A program made the translations under genes and the position numbers. Under the pieces are notes generated by a model. That model did not search any database. It was not told where the DNA came from and saw nothing but the letters and a program-made list of their open reading frames with translations. From NCBI GenBank assembly GCA_009838915.1, contig VXQT01000010.1, forward strand, positions 1 through 64,000: a DNA stretch of 64,000 nt, in the 5' to 3' direction. The first letter of the stretch is position 1; every line of letters begins with the position of its first letter. The DNA comes from Chloroflexota bacterium. GTDB lineage: Bacteria; Chloroflexota; Dehalococcoidia; Bin125. Shown here piece by piece: positions 43,702 to 53,001 of this stretch.

Positions 43702-45078
43702 CTACCAGTCGGTCCGGGTCCGCTGTCGCATGATGATTGCCGTGGCGTTCATCACGAGCAGCACGAGCATTAGCACGATGATGCCGGAGGCCGCAATCTC
43801 GTGAAATCCCGACTGCGGTTTCTGCACCCAGTTGAAGATCTGGATCGGCATCACGGTGAAGTCGTCCGTGGGCGAGTCGGCCAGGAAGGCAATGAACGTG
43901 AGCGCGCCAATCGCAATCAGGGGCGCGGTCTCGCCAATCGCTCGCGACATTGCCAGGATGTTGCCGGTCAGCATCCCGCCGAATGCGTAGGGCAGCACGT
44001 GAAAGCGGATCACCTGCCAGCGCGTCGCGCCGACGGCGTAGGCGGCCTCGCGCATTGAGGGCGGCACGGTGCGCAGCGCCTCCTGCGCCGAAACGACGAT
44101 GATCGGCATCACCAGCAGCGCCATCGTGCAGGCGCCGGCCAGCACCGAGCGTTCAAATTCGAGCACGCGCACAAAGACCTGCAGGCCGAGCAGGCCGTAG
44201 ATGATCGAGGGCACTCCGGCGAGGTTGGAGATGTTGACCTGGATCATCCGCGAGAACCAGTTGCGCCGCGCGTACTCCTCGAGGTAAATGGCCGCACCGA
44301 CGCCGAGTGGGAATGCCACGGCGGCGGTGATCACCATCATGTAGAGCGTCCCGGTGATCGCCGAGAACAGCCCGGCCTGGGCCGGCACGCGGGATGGATA
44401 CGAGGAGAGGAACAGGGGGTCGAGGAAGAGATAGACAACCCAGGCGACGACGGCGACAGCCGGTAGCAGGAGCGACGGACGGCGCAGGCGGTGTGACCAT
44501 AGCCATCCGGCCGCGAGGATGCCGAGCGGCAGGATCAGGCCGGCGGTGATCAAACGGACGAACTGGAAACCACTCGCCTCGCCGAAGAGCTGGAAGATGG
44601 TGCCGGAGGCGTCATCCACACCGATCGCCTTCGCGTACTCGATGTAGTAGGCCGACTCGAAGCGCACGTAGAGGATGTGCACGAAGATCGCCACGGGCAA
44701 CGTCGTGAGGACCCCGATGGAACGTTCGATCCAGCGGGAGCGCGCGAATTGATCGGACAACACGCTGCGGACGACGCGCAGGCCGAAGAAGGGCAGGAGG
44801 ATCGCAACCGGCAACGCCCAGCTCAACCAGATCATGCCGTCGGGCATGGGTAGATCAATCAGCGTGCCGCCCCGCACCTCCTGGGAAGTCGCTGAGCCAT
44901 CGGTGAACAGGCGTGCAGCGCCGTCGACCGCGATCTCGACGATCAGCGCCCCCAGCATCAGCATCGACACGGTGATCGCGAGCAGTGCCACGACCATGAA
45001 GCCGACCGAGAATCCACGCCGGATGCGGATGCGCGGCGCAAAGGCGGTCAGCTGGGCGGACGGCATCGCGGCGCTCAT
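43702..45078 (-). CDS. pstA: Phosphate ABC transporter permease PstA
   Basis: This inner-membrane permease has its typical domain in the C-terminal half: AIYLEEYARRNWFSRMIQV, NLAGVPSIIYGLLGL and GATRWQVIRFHVLPYA. At 458 aa it is well beyond the ~290 of many PstA; the N-terminal ~200 residues form extra membrane and periplasmic segments, as in some long PstA. The ATG at 45078 overlaps the pstC stop as ATGA, so I prefer it to the upstream start. Confidence 0.93.
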   Translation of the reverse strand: MSAAMPSAQLTAFAPRIRIRRGFSVGFMVVALLAITVSMLMLGALIVEIAVDGAARLFTDGSATSQEVRGGTLIDLPMPDGMIWLSWALPVAILLPFFGLRVVRSVLSDQFARSRWIERSIGVLTTLPVAIFVHILYVRFESAYYIEYAKAIGVDDASGTIFQLFGEASGFQFVRLITAGLILPLGILAAGWLWSHRLRRPSLLLPAVAVVAWVVYLFLDPLFLSSYPSRVPAQAGLFSAITGTLYMMVITAAVAFPLGVGAAIYLEEYARRNWFSRMIQVNISNLAGVPSIIYGLLGLQVFVRVLEFERSVLAGACTMALLVMPIIVVSAQEALRTVPPSMREAAYAVGATRWQVIRFHVLPYAFGGMLTGNILAMSRAIGETAPLIAIGALTFIAFLADSPTDDFTVMPIQIFNWVQKPQSGFHEIAASGIIVLMLVLLVMNATAIIMRQRTRTDW

Positions 45079-46064
45079 TCGTATTCCTCGCGGAATCGTT
45101 GGGAGACCCACTGCGCGACGATGTTCATCCCCAGAGTGAGCACGAACAGCGTCATCGCGACAGCGAAGAGCACCTTGAACTCAATCGAGGTCGTGGGCGT
45201 GTCGCCCAGCGAGAGCTGGACGATCATTGCGGTCATGGTTTGCACCGCTTCGAGCGGGTCGACGCCGAACTGCGGATTGCCACCGCCGGCGATGGTCACG
45301 GCCATGGTCTCGCCGACGGCGCGGGAGAAGGCGAGGATGATCGAGGCCACGACGCCGGAGAACGCGGCCGGCAGCACCACGCGAAGTGAGACCTCCATGC
45401 GGGTCGAACCGAGCGCGTACGCGCCCTCGCGCAGCGAACGCGGCACGGCGCGCATCGCGTCCTCGGAGAGTGAGGCGATGATCGGCACAATCATGAGTCC
45501 CACGACGATGCCGGCAGAGAGCGCGTTGTAGATGCCCACGTCCTGGCCGAAGATGTTCCGGATCACGGGCGAGATCGAAAGCAGCGCGAAGTAGCCAAAG
45601 ACGACCGTGGGCACGCCGGCCAGCACCTCGAGGATCGGCTTCACGGCCGCGCGTACTCGCGGGGGCGCGTACTCGCTGAGGAAGACGGCGGCCATCAGGC
45701 CCAGGGGAATCGCGACGGCGAGGCCGATCAACGCGATCATGCCCGTGCCCCAGACCAGCGCCCAGACGCCGAACTGCTTCTCGGCGAAGAGCGCCGACCA
45801 CTTGGTCGAGCCGAAGAAGTCGATCAGCGGGACTTGGCGAAAGAACTCCACGGTCTCGAAGATCAGGACCAGCACGATCCCGATCGTGACGAAGGCGGAG
45901 AGCGTCGCGGTGACGAACAGTGCGCCGTGTACCAGGCGGCCGACGGGCGTCTCTCGTCCGCTGCCGGGCCGCGAGGGCTGCAATCGGTCGCGCCAGAGTT
46001 CGGCCAGCAGCGAGCGGACGGTGTCTCGCTCCGGGCCGTCCATTCGGGGCGCTTGTGCTGCCAT
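45075..46064 (-). CDS. pstC: Phosphate ABC transporter permease PstC
   Basis: This 329-aa permease has LAGVPTVVFGYFALL, LREGAYALGSTRMEVSLRVV and AVGETMAVTIAGG, all typical of PstC. A GGGAGAGG ribosome-binding site lies just before the ATG. It pairs with PstA as the membrane channel for phosphate. The 127-base gap from pstS contains a TTAAC-type sequence. Confidence 0.95.
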   Translation of the reverse strand: MAAQAPRMDGPERDTVRSLLAELWRDRLQPSRPGSGRETPVGRLVHGALFVTATLSAFVTIGIVLVLIFETVEFFRQVPLIDFFGSTKWSALFAEKQFGVWALVWGTGMIALIGLAVAIPLGLMAAVFLSEYAPPRVRAAVKPILEVLAGVPTVVFGYFALLSISPVIRNIFGQDVGIYNALSAGIVVGLMIVPIIASLSEDAMRAVPRSLREGAYALGSTRMEVSLRVVLPAAFSGVVASIILAFSRAVGETMAVTIAGGGNPQFGVDPLEAVQTMTAMIVQLSLGDTPTTSIEFKVLFAVAMTLFVLTLGMNIVAQWVSQRFREEYE

Positions 46065-46148
46065 GCCAGGCCTCTCCCGGCTCGCTCAGTGGGGCAGTGC
46101 CGGCCAAGTCGAACGCGTCGTACGCAAGTTAGGCGCTGAGCCGCCTAC

Positions 46149-46168
46149 GCCTGTTAACAATTGGTAAG
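46149..46168 (-). promoter_or_regulatory. Possible Pho-box element upstream of pstC
   Basis: Reading the minus strand, TTACCAATTGTTAACAGG carries two TTA-C-type half-sites (TTACCA, TTAACA) about 10 bases apart, similar to the units before pstS. It lies in the pstS-pstC gap. A hairpin AGGCG..CGCCT sits nearby. The role is uncertain; it could give a second Pho-controlled start. Confidence 0.3.
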
Positions 46169-46191
46169 TGGCTGAGCGCGTGTTGCCGGTG

Positions 46192-47352
46192 TCATTTGCT
46201 CCCCGCACTGAACGTCTCTGCGAGGCTCTCACCCTCGCCCGCCTCGGCCATGGCCGAACCCGTCACGCCACTCCGCACCCGCTCGAGCACTGCGGCGTAG
46301 ATCTCTTCGGGCAGTTGCACGTAGCCAACCTCGGGTGTGTCCACGAGCCAGGCGCCGTCGGTCAGGTAGAACTCGACGAACGCCGCCACTTCCTCACGTT
46401 CCAGAGAGGCGAGCGACACGTAGACAAGCAACGGCCGCGAGAGCGGGTTGTAGGTGCCGTCGTTGATCGTCTCATTCGACGGCGTGATCGCCCGGCCGCC
46501 GTCGTTGACGACCGGGACGGCCTTGAGCGCGTCCGCGTTGTTCGAGTAGTAGCTGAAGCCGAAGTAGCCGATCCCGCCGCGGTCGGACGAGACGCCCTGG
46601 ACCAGCACGTTGTCGTCCTCGGAGAACGTCGTGTTGTCCGAGCGGTGGACCCCGCTGTCGCCGTTGATCGCCTCGGTGAAGTAGTCGAACGTGCCGCTGT
46701 CGGCGCCGGGGGCATAGAGCGCGATCTCGATGTCGGGGAAGCCGTCACGGACGTCCGCCCAGGTGACGGCGTAGTCGTCCGGGCGGAAGATGTGGTTGAT
46801 TTCATCCACGGTGAGGTGATCGACCCAGTCGTTGTCGGGGTTGACGACGACGGTCAGACCGTCGAAGGCAACCGGGACTTCGACGAAGTCGATACCCGAT
46901 TCGGCGCAGAGCTCGACCTCGGAGTCCTTGATCGGACGAGAGGCGTTGGAGATGTCCGTCTCGCCTGCGCAAAAGCGCTTGAAGCCGCCGCCAGTGCCGG
47001 AAACGCCAACGGTCACCCGCACGCTCCGGTCGGTCAGGATGCCGAACTCCTCCGCTATCGCCTCGGTGATGGGGAAGACCGTCGAAGAACCGTCGACCTG
47101 GATCTCCCCGGTCGGCGTGTTGAGTTGCTGAGGCACAGAGGACGACTGCTCAGCCTGACTGGATTCCCGGTCCTGCGGAACGGTCGATTGGCTAGCCGCG
47201 CTCACGCTCTGCTGCTCGTCTACAGGGGGTTGCTCGTCGGCGCGAAGCGAGACCCAGACAGCGACAGCCAGCAGGCCTGCCAGCACGAGCGGCAGGCCCC
47301 ATGCGGTTACTCGCTTGTAGACAGCCTTCACCGGATCCTGTGTCCTTCCCAC
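46192..47352 (-). CDS. pstS: Phosphate-binding protein PstS
   Basis: This 386-aa PstS-type phosphate-binding protein has the family motifs [48 protein letters not shown] and [10 protein letters not shown]. The N-terminal segment is a long uncleaved-looking hydrophobic helix ([17 protein letters not shown]) with no lipobox, then a Gln/Ser-rich linker, so it is probably held by a signal anchor. The start here is GTG; a second GTG 21 bases on is an alternative. Direct repeats typical of PhoB/PhoP control lie just upstream. Confidence 0.95.
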   Translation of the reverse strand: MGRTQDPVKAVYKRVTAWGLPLVLAGLLAVAVWVSLRADEQPPVDEQQSVSAASQSTVPQDRESSQAEQSSSVPQQLNTPTGEIQVDGSSTVFPITEAIAEEFGILTDRSVRVTVGVSGTGGGFKRFCAGETDISNASRPIKDSEVELCAESGIDFVEVPVAFDGLTVVVNPDNDWVDHLTVDEINHIFRPDDYAVTWADVRDGFPDIEIALYAPGADSGTFDYFTEAINGDSGVHRSDNTTFSEDDNVLVQGVSSDRGGIGYFGFSYYSNNADALKAVPVVNDGGRAITPSNETINDGTYNPLSRPLLVYVSLASLEREEVAAFVEFYLTDGAWLVDTPEVGYVQLPEEIYAAVLERVRSGVTGSAMAEAGEGESLAETFSAGSK

Positions 47353-47383
47353 CGCCCAGCTTTGGGGAGTGAGCCCGGCGTGC

Positions 47384-47423
47384 GTTAACGATGCGGCTAA
47401 CGGTTCGTTAACGACCGGTTATG
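47384..47423 (-). promoter_or_regulatory. Pho-box-like direct repeats upstream of pstS
   Basis: On the minus strand GTTAAC (47412-47407), GTTAGC (47401-47396) and GTTAAC (47389-47384) recur at 11- and 12-base spacing, with a weaker CATAAC one turn before (47423-47418). This is the spacing of PhoB/PhoP tandem operators. It ends 31 bases before the pstS start and matches the neighbouring phoB-phoR genes. Confidence 0.65.
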
Positions 47424-47491
47424 GACTGCCTGTTGCCGTCAGGCATGTTCGAATGGCCCCAGGGCAGCAGAACGATCGATCTGAACATGTC

Positions 47492-48760
47492 CTAGCTCTG
47501 TTGCGCGAGCGGCACGCTGAAGCCGAACGTCGATCCCTCTCCCGGTGCGCTCTGCAGCGACACGGCCCCGCCGTGTACCTCCGCGATATGCCGGACCACG
47601 GCGAGCCCAAGTCCGGTGCCGCCGCCCGACTGGCGAGCGCGATCGATCCGGTAGAAGCGCTGGAAGATGCGCGACTGTTCGGCGGGTTCGATCCCAATCC
47701 CGGTGTCGCGCACGCGGATCCAGACCATCGGCGCCGGATCGGCCTCGTCGCCCGGTTCCGTCAGCACCTCGACCGCGCCGCCGGCATCAGTGAACTTGAC
47801 CGCGTTGTGCAGCAGGTTCAGGAGGGCGCGCTCGACCAACTCGGGATCGGCCATCAGCATCGTCTCGGCCCCGCTCTTGAGCCCGGCGTAGCTCAGCGAC
47901 AGCCCTTCGCGTTCGGCCTGGGGTCGAATGCTCTCGACCGCGCCCGCCAGCAGCGACTCCATGCCGACGACGACCATCTCCGGCTCGGTCAGGCCGGACT
48001 CCAGGCGCGCCAGGGCGAGCATCTCCTCGACGAGTTGTCCCATCCTCGCCGCCTCGTTCTGGATGATCTCCCGAAAGCGATGCGAATCCTCGGGCGTGCG
48101 GGCAACTTCCAGCGTCTCGGCGGCGGCAGAGATCGAGGCGAGCGGCGTACGCAGCTCATGCGATGCGTTGATAAAGAAATCGCGGCGGGCCACCTCGGCC
48201 TCGTACAGGTCGGAGAGGTCGTGCATGGCCAGCACCACCGACCAAGGACCCGCTCCGGCAACGTCGGCGAGCGGCGCAACGACCGTCCGAAAGCGTCGTT
48301 CCGCCCGCAACACGACCAGCACCGCCGGAGTTCCTTCTTCGATGGCAAGCCGGACCGCTCCATAGAGGTCGGGATCTTCCACCGCTTCCAGCAATGGCGC
48401 CCCGAGGGGCTCGCGATCACCGGAGCGCAGCGTCAGTTCCGCCGCCGGATTCAGATACTGGATGCGCGCATCGCGGTCGACCGCAATCACCATGTCGCCG
48501 GTCGATGCCAGCGCACGGGTGAGTTGGCCTCGTTCCGCCGTGCGCTCCGTCAGGGTCTCTCCGAGTTCCTCGATGGTCAGCAGCTGCCCGGCGCACTGTT
48601 CGCGTAGTTCGACCAGTCCGCGCCGAGCCAGGTAGAAGCTGAACGCGCACAAGGCCGCGCCAACGGCAAGCGCAAGCGCGCCGCCGCCTACGGACACGTC
48701 GGCCGCGAAGAGTCCGACTCCGAGGAGTAGTGCGATGACACCGAGTCCGACGGTACGCAC
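47492..48760 (-). CDS. phoR: Phosphate regulon sensor histidine kinase
   Basis: This 422-aa sensor has two N-terminal membrane helices (about residues 5-20 and 24-44) with almost no extracellular loop, as in PhoR. A PAS-like domain follows (residues ~80-185), then HisKA with INASHELRTPLASI (phosphorylated His201), and HATPase motifs NLLHNAVKF, VRDTGIGI and GGGTGLGLAVV. It starts 2 bases after phoB and should phosphorylate PhoB under phosphate limitation, with PhoU and the Pst system as inputs. Confidence 0.93.
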   Translation of the reverse strand: MRTVGLGVIALLLGVGLFAADVSVGGGALALAVGAALCAFSFYLARRGLVELREQCAGQLLTIEELGETLTERTAERGQLTRALASTGDMVIAVDRDARIQYLNPAAELTLRSGDREPLGAPLLEAVEDPDLYGAVRLAIEEGTPAVLVVLRAERRFRTVVAPLADVAGAGPWSVVLAMHDLSDLYEAEVARRDFFINASHELRTPLASISAAAETLEVARTPEDSHRFREIIQNEAARMGQLVEEMLALARLESGLTEPEMVVVGMESLLAGAVESIRPQAEREGLSLSYAGLKSGAETMLMADPELVERALLNLLHNAVKFTDAGGAVEVLTEPGDEADPAPMVWIRVRDTGIGIEPAEQSRIFQRFYRIDRARQSGGGTGLGLAVVRHIAEVHGGAVSLQSAPGEGSTFGFSVPLAQQS

Positions 48761-48762
48761 GC

Positions 48763-49443
48763 TTAGCGCTCGAATCGATACCCCGCTCCCCGCACCGTGA
48801 TCAAGTGGCGCGGCGGGCCGTCCGGCTGTTCAATCTTCATGCGCAGCCAGCGCACGTGGACATCGACGGTTCGAGTACCGCCGGCGAAGGAGATGTCCCA
48901 GACGTCGTTGAGTAACTGATCGCGAGTAAAGGCGCGACCGTCGCGCTGGGCGAGATAGGCGAGCAGCTCATACTCCTTGGGCCGCAGCGCAATCGGCTCG
49001 CCGTGCCGGGACAGCAGGCGGCGATTCAGATCGAGCGTGAACTCTCCGAACGTCAACACGCGGTCCTCGACCGATACCTCCTGCTTGCGGCGCAGATGCG
49101 CCCGCACCCTGGCCTTGAGCTCGGCCAGCGAGAACGGCTTGGTGATGTAGTCGTCAGCGCCCAGGTCCAGTCCCTTGACCCGGTCCGCCTCCGAGGTGCG
49201 CGCCGTCAGCAGCAGTACCGGCGCCTGCGAGTGTTCACGGATACCGCGCAGCACCTCGAGCCCGTCCATGCGCGGCAGCATCAGGTCGAGCAGCACCAGG
49301 TCAGGCTGAAGCGCTCGCGCCATCGAGAGGCCCTCGAGGCCGTCCTCGGCGGTGCGGACCCGGTAGCCCTCCATCTCGAGATTGAATCGCAGCGTTTCGG
49401 CCAGCGGTCTCTCGTCCTCCACGACCAGCAACGTACGCGGCAC
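48763..49443 (-). CDS. phoB: Phosphate regulon response regulator (PhoB/PhoP type)
   Basis: This OmpR-family regulator of 226 aa has a receiver with LLVVEDERPLAE, the phosphorylated Asp53 in LLDLMLPRMDG, TAR and GADDYITKPF. It ends with a winged-helix DNA-binding domain (LRPKEYELLAYLAQRDGRAFT, VRGAGYRFER). The start is GTG at 49443, after GGAGGAGG; the longer frame upstream encodes non-conserved sequence. It is first in the phosphate cluster and should bind the repeats before pstS. Confidence 0.94.
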   Translation of the reverse strand: MPRTLLVVEDERPLAETLRFNLEMEGYRVRTAEDGLEGLSMARALQPDLVLLDLMLPRMDGLEVLRGIREHSQAPVLLLTARTSEADRVKGLDLGADDYITKPFSLAELKARVRAHLRRKQEVSVEDRVLTFGEFTLDLNRRLLSRHGEPIALRPKEYELLAYLAQRDGRAFTRDQLLNDVWDISFAGGTRTVDVHVRWLRMKIEQPDGPPRHLITVRGAGYRFER

Positions 49444-49576
49444 CGGGGCCTCCTCCACTGGAACACAGTCTATCGAGCACGTTGATCCATCGGTTGCACT
49501 CCAGTTGACCGCGACGTTCGCTAGCCTGCCTGCCAGACAGACCACAACCAGTGCACAACACGGCAGGAGCAAGATC

Positions 49577-50488
49577 ATGCGATTCGGATTCTGGCCGGGC
49601 GCCTCCAACCCCTGGGCCGAAGTGCTGACCGTCGCCCGGCACGCCGAGCGGACCGGCTGGGACCGCATCTGGTTCGCCGACCACTTCATGCCCAACAAAC
49701 CCGTGGGCGAAGACGCCTCCGACGAGATCATGCACGAGTCGTGGACCACGCTTGCCGCGTTCGCCTCGCGGATTCCGAGGGTCAGGCTGGGCCACATGGT
49801 CTCGGGCAACACCTATCGGCATCCGACCGTGACGGCCAAGATGGCGGCGCAGATCGACATCATCTCCGGCGGCCGCTTCATCCTCGGCCTGGGCGCGGCC
49901 TGGCAGGAGAACGAGCACCACGCCTATGGCATCCACTTCGGCACGCTCAAGGAGCGCATGGACCGCTTCGAGGAGGCCTGCCACCTAATCACCGAGATGT
50001 TCCGCTACGAGAAGACCAACTTCACCGGCGAGCACTACCAGCTGATCGACGCGCCGATGGAGCCGAAACCGATCCAGACGCCGCTGCCCCTGATGATCGG
50101 CGGCGGCGGCGAGAAGCGCACCCTGCGGATCACGGCCCAGTACGCCAATGAGTGGAACGTCTGGGGCACGCCCGAGGTGCTGATCCAGAAGCAGTCGGTG
50201 CTCGACGCGCACTGCGCCGACGTCGGCCGCGACCCGGCCGAAATCGAGCGCTCCGCCTGCATGCTGCTGATGATGACCGACAACGAGGATGTGCTCGGTC
50301 CGATCCGCGCCAGCGGCCGGCCGGTGCTGGGCGGCTCCAACGACGAAGTCAAGCGAACCGTGCAGGCCTACATCGACGCCGGCGTCGACGAGCTGATCCT
50401 GCCCGACTTCACCCTCGGCTCCAACGCCTTCCAGCGCACCGAGCAGATGGACCGCTTCATCGAAGAGATCGCGCCCGAGTTCCGCTAG
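49577..50488 (+). CDS. LLM-class flavin-dependent oxidoreductase
   Basis: This 303-aa bacterial-luciferase-like TIM barrel (F420- or FMN-dependent) has MRFGFWPGASNPWAEVL, DRIWFADHFMPN, RVRLGHMVSGNTYRHP and FILGLGAAWQENEHHAYG. The LLM superfamily oxidises or monooxygenates small organics; F420-type members share these segments. The ATG at 49577 follows an AGGAG ribosome-binding site, and the frame upstream overlaps the divergent phoB. The substrate is unknown. Confidence 0.88.
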   Translation: MRFGFWPGASNPWAEVLTVARHAERTGWDRIWFADHFMPNKPVGEDASDEIMHESWTTLAAFASRIPRVRLGHMVSGNTYRHPTVTAKMAAQIDIISGGRFILGLGAAWQENEHHAYGIHFGTLKERMDRFEEACHLITEMFRYEKTNFTGEHYQLIDAPMEPKPIQTPLPLMIGGGGEKRTLRITAQYANEWNVWGTPEVLIQKQSVLDAHCADVGRDPAEIERSACMLLMMTDNEDVLGPIRASGRPVLGGSNDEVKRTVQAYIDAGVDELILPDFTLGSNAFQRTEQMDRFIEEIAPEFR

Positions 50489-50508
50489 GCCGCTGCTAGG
50501 CTCGGCCC

Positions 50509-51045
50509 ATGACGGATGACCCGATTCAACGCCTGCGCCAAGAGTTTCTCGATGGTGCGCAAACGCTTGCCTGGGACGAGATCTGGCTGCGCATGGCGAG
50601 TGCCCGCTTCGCGCTGATCGACGAGCTGCAGGGTGTCAGCCAGGAGCAGGCGGACTGGACGCCCGCGGGCGGGACGGATGCGGCGGACGAGTCGACCTGG
50701 TCCATCGCCGAAATCATGCGCCACGTGATCACGGCGTCGCCGAACATCGCCGAAATCATCGCGGCGACGGCCAACGGGCAGACGGTGGTCAAGGGTCCGC
50801 CCGGTCAGATCACGGCGCCGGCGTCGGATGTGGACGACCTGCGGCTGCAGGTGACGTCGGTGAGCGAGCGCCTGCTCAGCGTCGCCAACGCATTCCCGGA
50901 GGAGATTGACCGCGAGGCCACCGTCCCGCACGCGTTCTTCGGGGAACTCCCCTCAATGGCCTGGCCCCTCTTCCAGGCCTTCCACGACGGTGACCACACG
51001 CGACAGATCGAGGCGCTGAAGGCGCACCGGGACTATCCGGCGTAG
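50509..51045 (+). CDS. DinB-superfamily protein
   Basis: This 178-aa helical bundle of the DinB/DfsB type has conserved His in EIMRHVITASPN near residue 70 and AFHDGDHTRQIEALK near residue 165, which would complete the metal site. Members are metal-dependent hydrolase- or thiol-transferase-like proteins of mostly unknown role. It follows the LLM gene by 20 bases on the same strand and is probably co-transcribed. Confidence 0.78.
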   Translation: MTDDPIQRLRQEFLDGAQTLAWDEIWLRMASARFALIDELQGVSQEQADWTPAGGTDAADESTWSIAEIMRHVITASPNIAEIIAATANGQTVVKGPPGQITAPASDVDDLRLQVTSVSERLLSVANAFPEEIDREATVPHAFFGELPSMAWPLFQAFHDGDHTRQIEALKAHRDYPA

Positions 51046-51052
51046 CGAGGCG

Positions 51053-51124
51053 TGCCCCCCTCTGCCCCCCGCCTTCGCGGGGGCAGGCTTTCGGCATCTC
51101 CCCCCGCTGCGCGGGGGGAGAGAT
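51053..51124 (-). repeat. GC-rich palindromic repeat, copy 6
   Basis: CCCCCCTCTG then an extra hairpin CCCCCGCCTTCGCGGGGG and CAGGCTTTCGGCATCT, then the main CCCCCCGC..GCGGGGGG hairpin. This copy carries an added internal hairpin. It fills the gap between the DinB and DUF429 genes. Confidence 0.8.
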
Positions 51125-51894
51125 CAGAGCGCAGGCTGCTCATCAAGTGGGCGCGGCACGACGATGTAGCCGTTCTGGTCCCCAATCCTTTCCCAGCGCT
51201 CAGGCTCTTTCCAGATCAAGTAGGCAGCGAGGGCGCAGGTGAGGCCGTCGAGCGTGTCGTCGAGGCGCTTGTATGCCTTGCCTATCAGCGACTGCGTGAT
51301 GGCCGGGTCGAGGCTCTGCTGAACTACAGGATGATCCAAGATGCCAGGTGCTTCACGCTCAATCAAAGTGGCCATATGCCGTTGGTAGCTCCGCATTGCA
51401 GCCTGACAAAATGCCCAAGTCCGCTTGTCGTTCTTCTTGTAAGGAATTCGCTCTGCCAGTCGAAAGAGGCGAACGTGAATCGTATGGGGATAGACCTCCA
51501 TTGCTGAGCGCTCAATCACCTCAGTGTTCCTCAGGGAAGGCGGCTCGCAATCGAATCCGCGCGCCTTCAGTGCCGTCCCCAGATCAACGCCAGCCCGCTC
51601 ACCGCGTTGGAGAGCAGCCTTGGCTGGTCGAGCTGCGATCTTGAACGGATGAAAGCGATGCTTGCGACCGATCTCGGAGTCGACCCAGCGTTCCTTAGTG
51701 CAGAGCAACGGCGCATCAATCGTTACGACTGCAGGACTCGCGCTTGCCACCTCATCGGCAAGAGTCTCCGTTTCGCAGGCTCGTGCCTCGATACGGGCAC
51801 AGCGCAGATTCTCCCGCGAGTCGCCCTCGAGCCAGCAGATGCCGCTCTCGTTCTTTGCGGACCAGGCGAGGTCGAGGCCGATGAAGGTGGGCAT
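51124..51894 (-). CDS. DUF429 domain protein
   Basis: This 256-aa protein has the RNase-H-like DUF429 pattern: MPTFIGLDLAWSAKNESGIC, then VVTIDAPLLCTKERWVDSEI with a second acidic residue, HRFHPFKIAARPA and LDDTLDGLTCALAAYLI, carrying the final Asp. Acidic residues suggest a metal-dependent nuclease-like fold, but the function is unknown. The start at 51894 is where the family begins; the longer upstream frame reads through a repeat copy. Base composition is lower in GC here than in neighbours. Confidence 0.8.
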   Translation of the reverse strand: MPTFIGLDLAWSAKNESGICWLEGDSRENLRCARIEARACETETLADEVASASPAVVTIDAPLLCTKERWVDSEIGRKHRFHPFKIAARPAKAALQRGERAGVDLGTALKARGFDCEPPSLRNTEVIERSAMEVYPHTIHVRLFRLAERIPYKKNDKRTWAFCQAAMRSYQRHMATLIEREAPGILDHPVVQQSLDPAITQSLIGKAYKRLDDTLDGLTCALAAYLIWKEPERWERIGDQNGYIVVPRPLDEQPAL

Positions 51895-51925
51895 GGTTAC
51901 AGCAGCTCGGCGGCGTGTCGCAGGG

Positions 51926-51980
51926 GTGCCCCCCTCTGTCGCTCCGCGACATCTCCCCCCGCTGCGCGGGGGGAGAGAAG
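51926..51980 (-). repeat. GC-rich palindromic repeat, copy 7
   Basis: GCCCCCCTCTGTCGCTCCGCGACATCT plus the CCCCCCGC..GCGGGGGG hairpin. The middle CGCTCCGCG replaces the usual CCTTCGG loop. It lies upstream of the DUF429 start. Confidence 0.8.
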
Positions 51981-52015
51981 GGGCGAGTCCCTGCGTGAAG
52001 CAAGTACAGGGAGGG

Positions 52016-52906
52016 TTAGCGGTTGCGCGGGGCCTGGGAGTAGTCGCCGAAGGGGCCGTCTCGCCAGGCGAGGGCTCCCTTGAGGCCTTCGTCACGCATT
52101 CGGCGCGACCACTCGTAGTGCTGGCTGGTGAAGGTGCCGACGGCGTCGAGGTCGGTGCTGCTGCGCAGCGACGAGTAGATGCCCATGTTCTCGTAGAAGC
52201 GGTTCATGTGGACCTTGAGCTGGGCCAGGTGGTCGGCGGGCAGATTCGCCACGCGCTCGGCCAGAGCCATCGTCTTCTCCTCCAGCTCATCGCGCGGGAC
52301 GGCGTAGTTGATCAGGTTGAGCTCGGCCGCCTCGGTCGCGCGGATCGGGTCGCCGGTGTAGAAGAGCTCCTTGGCTTTGCGCATGTTGGTCAGCAGCGGC
52401 AGGATCGCCGAGGTGCGCGAACCGGCGAAGCGCAGACCGGGGTGGCCGATCTGCGTATCCTCGGCGGCGACCACGAGGTCGGCCATCATCGACAGCTCGA
52501 AGCCGCCGGCGATCGCGTAGCCATGAAGTTGAGCGATCGTCACTTTCTGCATGTTCCAGAAGTAGAGCCAGATGTCGGTCACGCGGGCCATGCCGCCGCG
52601 GATGCCCATGATCAGGCGATTGCCGTCGTCGTCGACGGTGCGGAAGCGGCGGTGAATCGCGTCGGCGCCGTAGCCACCGGCCGGAGTCAGGTCGTAGCCG
52701 GCCGAGAAGGTGCGGCCGGCGCCCTTGACGATGATCACGCGCACGTCGTCGTCGGCCTCGAAGTGCTCGCAGGCGTCGCGGAAGTCGTAGATCAACTCCT
52801 GCGAGAGGGCGTTCATCTTCTCGGGACGGTTGAGCGTGAGCACGCCGATCCGGTCATCGGCGCCGGTGCGCTCGAGCAGGACGTTTTCGAAGGTGGGAAG
52901 GGACAT
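52016..52906 (-). CDS. Enoyl-CoA hydratase/isomerase family protein
   Basis: This 296-aa crotonase-fold enzyme has IGVLTLNRPEKMNALSQEL, the oxyanion segment GAGRTFSAGYDLTP and AQLHGYAIAGGFELSMMADL. Members hydrate or isomerise enoyl-CoA or process related acyl-CoA esters. The ATG at 52906 follows a GGAG ribosome-binding site; the longer upstream frame is not conserved. It stands alone and may act on CoA esters made by the CaiB-type genes. Confidence 0.88.
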   Translation of the reverse strand: MSLPTFENVLLERTGADDRIGVLTLNRPEKMNALSQELIYDFRDACEHFEADDDVRVIIVKGAGRTFSAGYDLTPAGGYGADAIHRRFRTVDDDGNRLIMGIRGGMARVTDIWLYFWNMQKVTIAQLHGYAIAGGFELSMMADLVVAAEDTQIGHPGLRFAGSRTSAILPLLTNMRKAKELFYTGDPIRATEAAELNLINYAVPRDELEEKTMALAERVANLPADHLAQLKVHMNRFYENMGIYSSLRSSTDLDAVGTFTSQHYEWSRRMRDEGLKGALAWRDGPFGDYSQAPRNR

Positions 52907-53001
52907 GGAGGTTCTCCAGGGCATGCTGGGTAGTGGAACCCAGAGTAGCCGACGACCGTTGCTAGGCTTCCCATGAGATTGATTGCGGAGCAAGGTGCAA
53001 C

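Noticed and set aside
46065-46191. A rho-independent terminator between pstS and pstC.
   Set aside because: A short hairpin exists (AGGCG..CGCCT), but no T-run follows.
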